Assembly (NCBI GenBank): GCA_964023205.1
Contig: OZ026833.1
Location: 1,022,176-1,086,175 of the forward strand
Reading direction: 5' to 3'
Source: Lutraria lutraria
Lineage: Eukaryota; Mollusca; Bivalvia; Venerida; Mactridae
DNA length: 64,000 nucleotides
In this document: in pieces, positions 62,301 through 64,000 of the stretch
How positions within the stretch are numbered: position 1 is the first letter of the stretch
Layout: every line of letters begins with the position of its first letter
The notes under the pieces: generated by a model
What the model saw: the letters and a program-made list of their open reading frames with translations, nothing else
The model's database searches: none
What the model was told of the DNA's origin: nothing
Made by a program: the position numbers and the translations under genes

Positions 62301-63549
62301 TAAAAATACAATCAAAGTGTTGACCTGTGACTCATAAAGGGAATCATTAAATAAGATTAAATCTAGACATTATCAAATATTCATTTCTATGGTATATGTA
62401 TATTCTGTTCCTATGCTTCCAAGCATGGAATAGAAACAAGAGCGCTGCAAGCAACGGTGCCAACATTTATCTGTTCATCACCTCAGTGAGATCTATCCGT
62501 CTACGAAGTTCAAGGTTGCTACCTCCTATAGTTTCTGAGTTACGAGTGCATTAAAGTTTTTGCACAATGACGACACAGACGCAGAAGCAGACACAGACGA
62601 TGCAGATGATGAAGTGATCACAATAGCTCAACTTTTTCTTTGAAAATAGACAAGCTAAAAATAACATTTTTACCACTGAGGCCTTACCTCCTTTGAATAG
62701 CTCAGTTCACAAACAGACACATTAACTGAGAAACAGAAAGATGAAGATTCACTGGGATATAACATGACAGGAAGTGTCTGTGTATCACTGGGTAATACTG
62801 ACATTGTGTTTCTGTGCGCCTCACATACACCTCTGTAAATACAATGATAATAAAATAATATTTTTGTTATGGTTAAACAGGGTTTTGAACTTTTCACTAT
62901 GTTTTCCTGTAGGAGGCCAAATCTTGATTGAAGGAGGCTTTCCGTGCTCATTTCTAATGTCGTAGATGATTATATTCGGGTATTCTAGGTGGCCAATTAT
63001 TATTTCTAAGCAGTCATTTTGACCTCTAGCCGCCTCTTATTAAAAGCAAATTGAAAGAATGCCTTATATCACCATTTCAGTACTAAGTTTTTCATCTTTA
63101 TGATTCAGAGCAAATCTAAATCATTCTTCCTCACAAAAACTCAGTTCAATTCGCTAACATGTCTTTCATATTACAACGTACACATACTGTAAGATACTAT
63201 AAATATGATGCCTCTGAATAAACTTGGTTTGATTTGACCTTTAAATATATACGTATCAGCCATTTTCAGTTGGAAGTGACTAAAGTGGGGAATTCATTTA
63301 GTTCATTTGATTAACAAAAACTTGATAAAAACACTCAATTTGATTTGTGAGCAAAGAACAACATGTTCATTAAGACACAGTGCTCTCCCCTTGATATCTA
63401 ACAAGGAGAAAACAGATTATTTATATAGATTATTTACCCTTTCTTCACCGTACTGCTACATAACTGACCACCAGACAACCCTTTGGGACAAGAATCAGGA
63501 TGGACTTCACATTCCTCCAGTCTCACTGGGTACGAGCTTGTGTTTTGTA
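56387..63549 (-). CDS. TRAPPC14: TRAPPC14 (MAP11/C7orf43 homolog), C-terminal ten exons, partial
   Basis: Exons run 63,549-63,438; 62,832-62,688; 61,624-61,539; 61,243-61,163; 60,702-60,623; 59,823-59,742; 58,636-58,567; 58,228-58,132; 57,356-57,179; and 56,516-56,387 (TGA at 56,389-56,387). All junctions are GT..AG and every phase matches, giving 352 residues. Human TRAPPC14 is about 580, so the N-terminal exons lie past the right edge. Diagnostic blocks are TYRLHSLKFKQGLFVVSASC and SFIVTYTIHNRLQDFLSVKL followed by HWKP, then ISFCALSAGLYEVCKHLKIN. These match the vertebrate protein's TASC...FTVTYTLLNNLQDFL and GLFEL regions. A Ser-rich tail (WRSRSGSGSSFSDLHS, then KSFNFRDL) precedes the end, SCLIKVE. 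The family associates with the TRAPPII tethering complex, binds Rabin8 and acts in preciliary vesicle traffic. Identification rests on my recall of the vertebrate sequence, not on a search. Confidence 0.85.
56840..56895 (+). repeat. tRNA-like SINE fragment in TRAPPC14 intron
   Basis: AGTGGCTTATCAGTAGTTTG resembles an A-box region and GGGTTTGAACACC a Pol III B-box. The tRNA fold is otherwise lost. Confidence 0.35.
56930..57140. repeat. Dispersed bivalve-type repeat fragment in TRAPPC14 intron
   Basis: GTGTCCAGAGGACACGAATG and AAAGGGGCCATAACTCCGG are phrases I recall from dispersed repeats of bivalve genomes. No coding capacity. Confidence 0.4.
57960..58100. repeat. Intronic dispersed repeat with GCCAAAT motifs
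   Basis: GCCGCCAAATATAGAACCCG, CGCCAAATCATGAAC and GCCAAATTTTGCACCCGCGG recur within 120 bases close to exon 58,228-58,132. It looks like part of a dispersed element ending in ATATACAGTATT. Confidence 0.35.
59921..60252. mobile_element. MITE in TRAPPC14 intron
   Basis: AAAAAATTGTTTGTTTGTGG on the left mirrors ACTACAAACAAACAATTTTTT on the right, followed by GACC/GGTC pairing. The interior is AT-rich and non-coding. It lies between exons at 60,623 and 59,823. Confidence 0.7.
60358..60540. mobile_element. MITE with ACAGTCAAACCTGT ends in TRAPPC14 intron
   Basis: ACAGTCAAACCTGTGA on the left and ATCACAGGTTTGACTGCAT on the right are perfect inverted ends. It is the same family as 18,094-18,273 in the Harbinger interior. 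Confidence 0.75.
60955..61025 (-). repeat. tRNA-derived SINE head in TRAPPC14 intron
   Basis: On the minus strand AAGCTCAGTTGATAGAGCAT is a good A-box and GAGATTCGAGCC a B-box, at tRNA spacing. The anticodon stem has a mismatch and the acceptor stem is not closed, so this is a SINE relic rather than a tRNA gene. Confidence 0.55.
61321..61502. mobile_element. MITE, inverted copy of the 19,618 family, in TRAPPC14 intron
   Basis: TACTGTACAACCTCTCCAG on the left and GGAGAGGTCACACTGTA on the right are the inverted ends of the family. The interior has two CAACAACA-type runs. It lies 37 bases from exon 61,624-61,539. Confidence 0.7.
61880..61935 (-). repeat. SINE B-box fragment in TRAPPC14 intron
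   Basis: On the minus strand GAGTTCGAGCCCCTGGCC carries a B-box. The A-box region (CTACTGATAAAGAGATTG) is weak. Confidence 0.4.
62276..62297 (+). repeat. Run of 22 G
   Basis: A pure G homopolymer follows CCTTTA in a TRAPPC14 intron, in otherwise AT-rich DNA. It could form a G-quadruplex. Its length is likely to be unreliable in sequencing. Confidence 0.9.
62400..62640. repeat. Dispersed bivalve-type repeat in TRAPPC14 intron
   Basis: AACAAGAGCGCTGCAAGCAA, TTTCTGAGTTACGAGTGCAT and a GACACAGACG-type tail are phrases I recall from a repeat common in bivalves. It lies about 50 bases downstream of exon 62,832-62,688. Confidence 0.45.
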
Positions 63550-63745
63550 CTGAAATATCAATATTGATATTAATCATTCAAGATATATCCACACAATACT
63601 GCAAACTAATTTGCTCTTTAATCAATGTATGCTCTTTTATTTTATATGTATTTGGTATAAGATACATTTGAATCATGAAAGAAAGTACAAACAACAAGAA
63701 ATCTGTTAACAAAATATTCAATGAATCCACTTCAGATTAAGATTA

Positions 63746-64000
63746 GGCCATCCTTAAAAAAAATCTGTATGGGGTTACGCTACCTACTCACCAAAAACAC
63801 CCACACCTTACTTTTTTTCAATATATTTATAACATTTTGATAGGTATTTTGGGTTCAATGTAAAAATAGATTGTAAAAAAAATGAAAGGGTTTGAGTCTA
63901 GCTACCGACCGTGTCTCTTTATGTGAGAAAGTAGGCAGTTGCTTACTGAGGATGGGAGTCTAGTCGCCCCATATGACTCTGACTGTTGAAAAGGGGTGTA
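63746..64000. mobile_element. Partial MITE of the AGGCCATCC family at the right edge
   Basis: AGGCCATCCTTAAAAAAAAT, then TACGCTACCTACTCACC and TTTTGGGTTCAATGTAAAAA, match the family at 28,873 and 43,687. The right end is not seen before the window ends. Confidence 0.5.

Overview
The window is nuclear DNA of an animal, very probably a bivalve mollusc. The evidence is AT-rich sequence, phase-matched introns with GT..AG borders, tRNA-derived SINE heads, many short inverted-repeat elements (MITEs), a tandem ~145-bp repeat of a type I recall from bivalve genomes, and a tandem family of RING-less TRIM-like genes such as bivalves have expanded. The species cannot be fixed from sequence alone.

Positions 1-52,640 hold a degenerating tandem array of TRIM-like genes, all on the minus strand. 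The intact form has two exons. Exon 1 (about 120 codons) carries the first B-box and most of the second. After a phase-2 intron, exon 2 (about 440 codons) completes the second B-box and adds a coiled coil and an NHL-like beta-propeller. Three copies look intact (6,012-10,154; 45,096-47,548; 49,752-52,302). One is complete except for a 1-bp frameshift (30,401-32,802). One is a frameshifted exon 1 alone (1,663-2,023). Four are truncated by minisatellites (20,919-21,451; 26,252-27,183; 34,259-34,791; 40,756-41,721). The last of these keeps an open reading frame that starts inside a minisatellite unit.

Three minisatellite families occur. Sat1 (35-bp unit; 21,536-25,300 and 34,876-39,815) has a consensus with no stop trinucleotide on the plus strand, so it is open in three frames. 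Sat2 (78-bp hairpin-bearing unit; 27,184-28,110 and 41,690-42,412) replaces the 5' half of two gene copies. Sat3 (29-bp unit; about 52,741-54,440) has a stop-poor minus strand and a ~412-bp higher-order repeat. The block Sat1 + Sat2 + truncated genes is present twice at very high identity, whereas the flanking full-length genes are clearly more diverged.

Between 12,716 and 19,043 lies a 6.3-kb degenerate PIF/Harbinger transposon with 38-bp terminal inverted repeats. It carries a nested 653-bp Tc1/mariner deletion derivative with perfect 35-bp inverted repeats. Part of a RecQ-type helicase exon lies at 11,780-11,923.

The right end (56,387-63,549, minus strand) contains ten exons with matching splice phases. 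They encode the C-terminal part of TRAPPC14 (MAP11/C7orf43), a TRAPPII-associated trafficking and ciliogenesis protein. Its N-terminal exons lie beyond the right edge, and its introns are littered with MITEs and SINE fragments.

The TRIM-like genes are probably innate-immune or regulatory adaptor genes (inference from family). TRAPPC14 is an unrelated conserved neighbour that anchors the locus.
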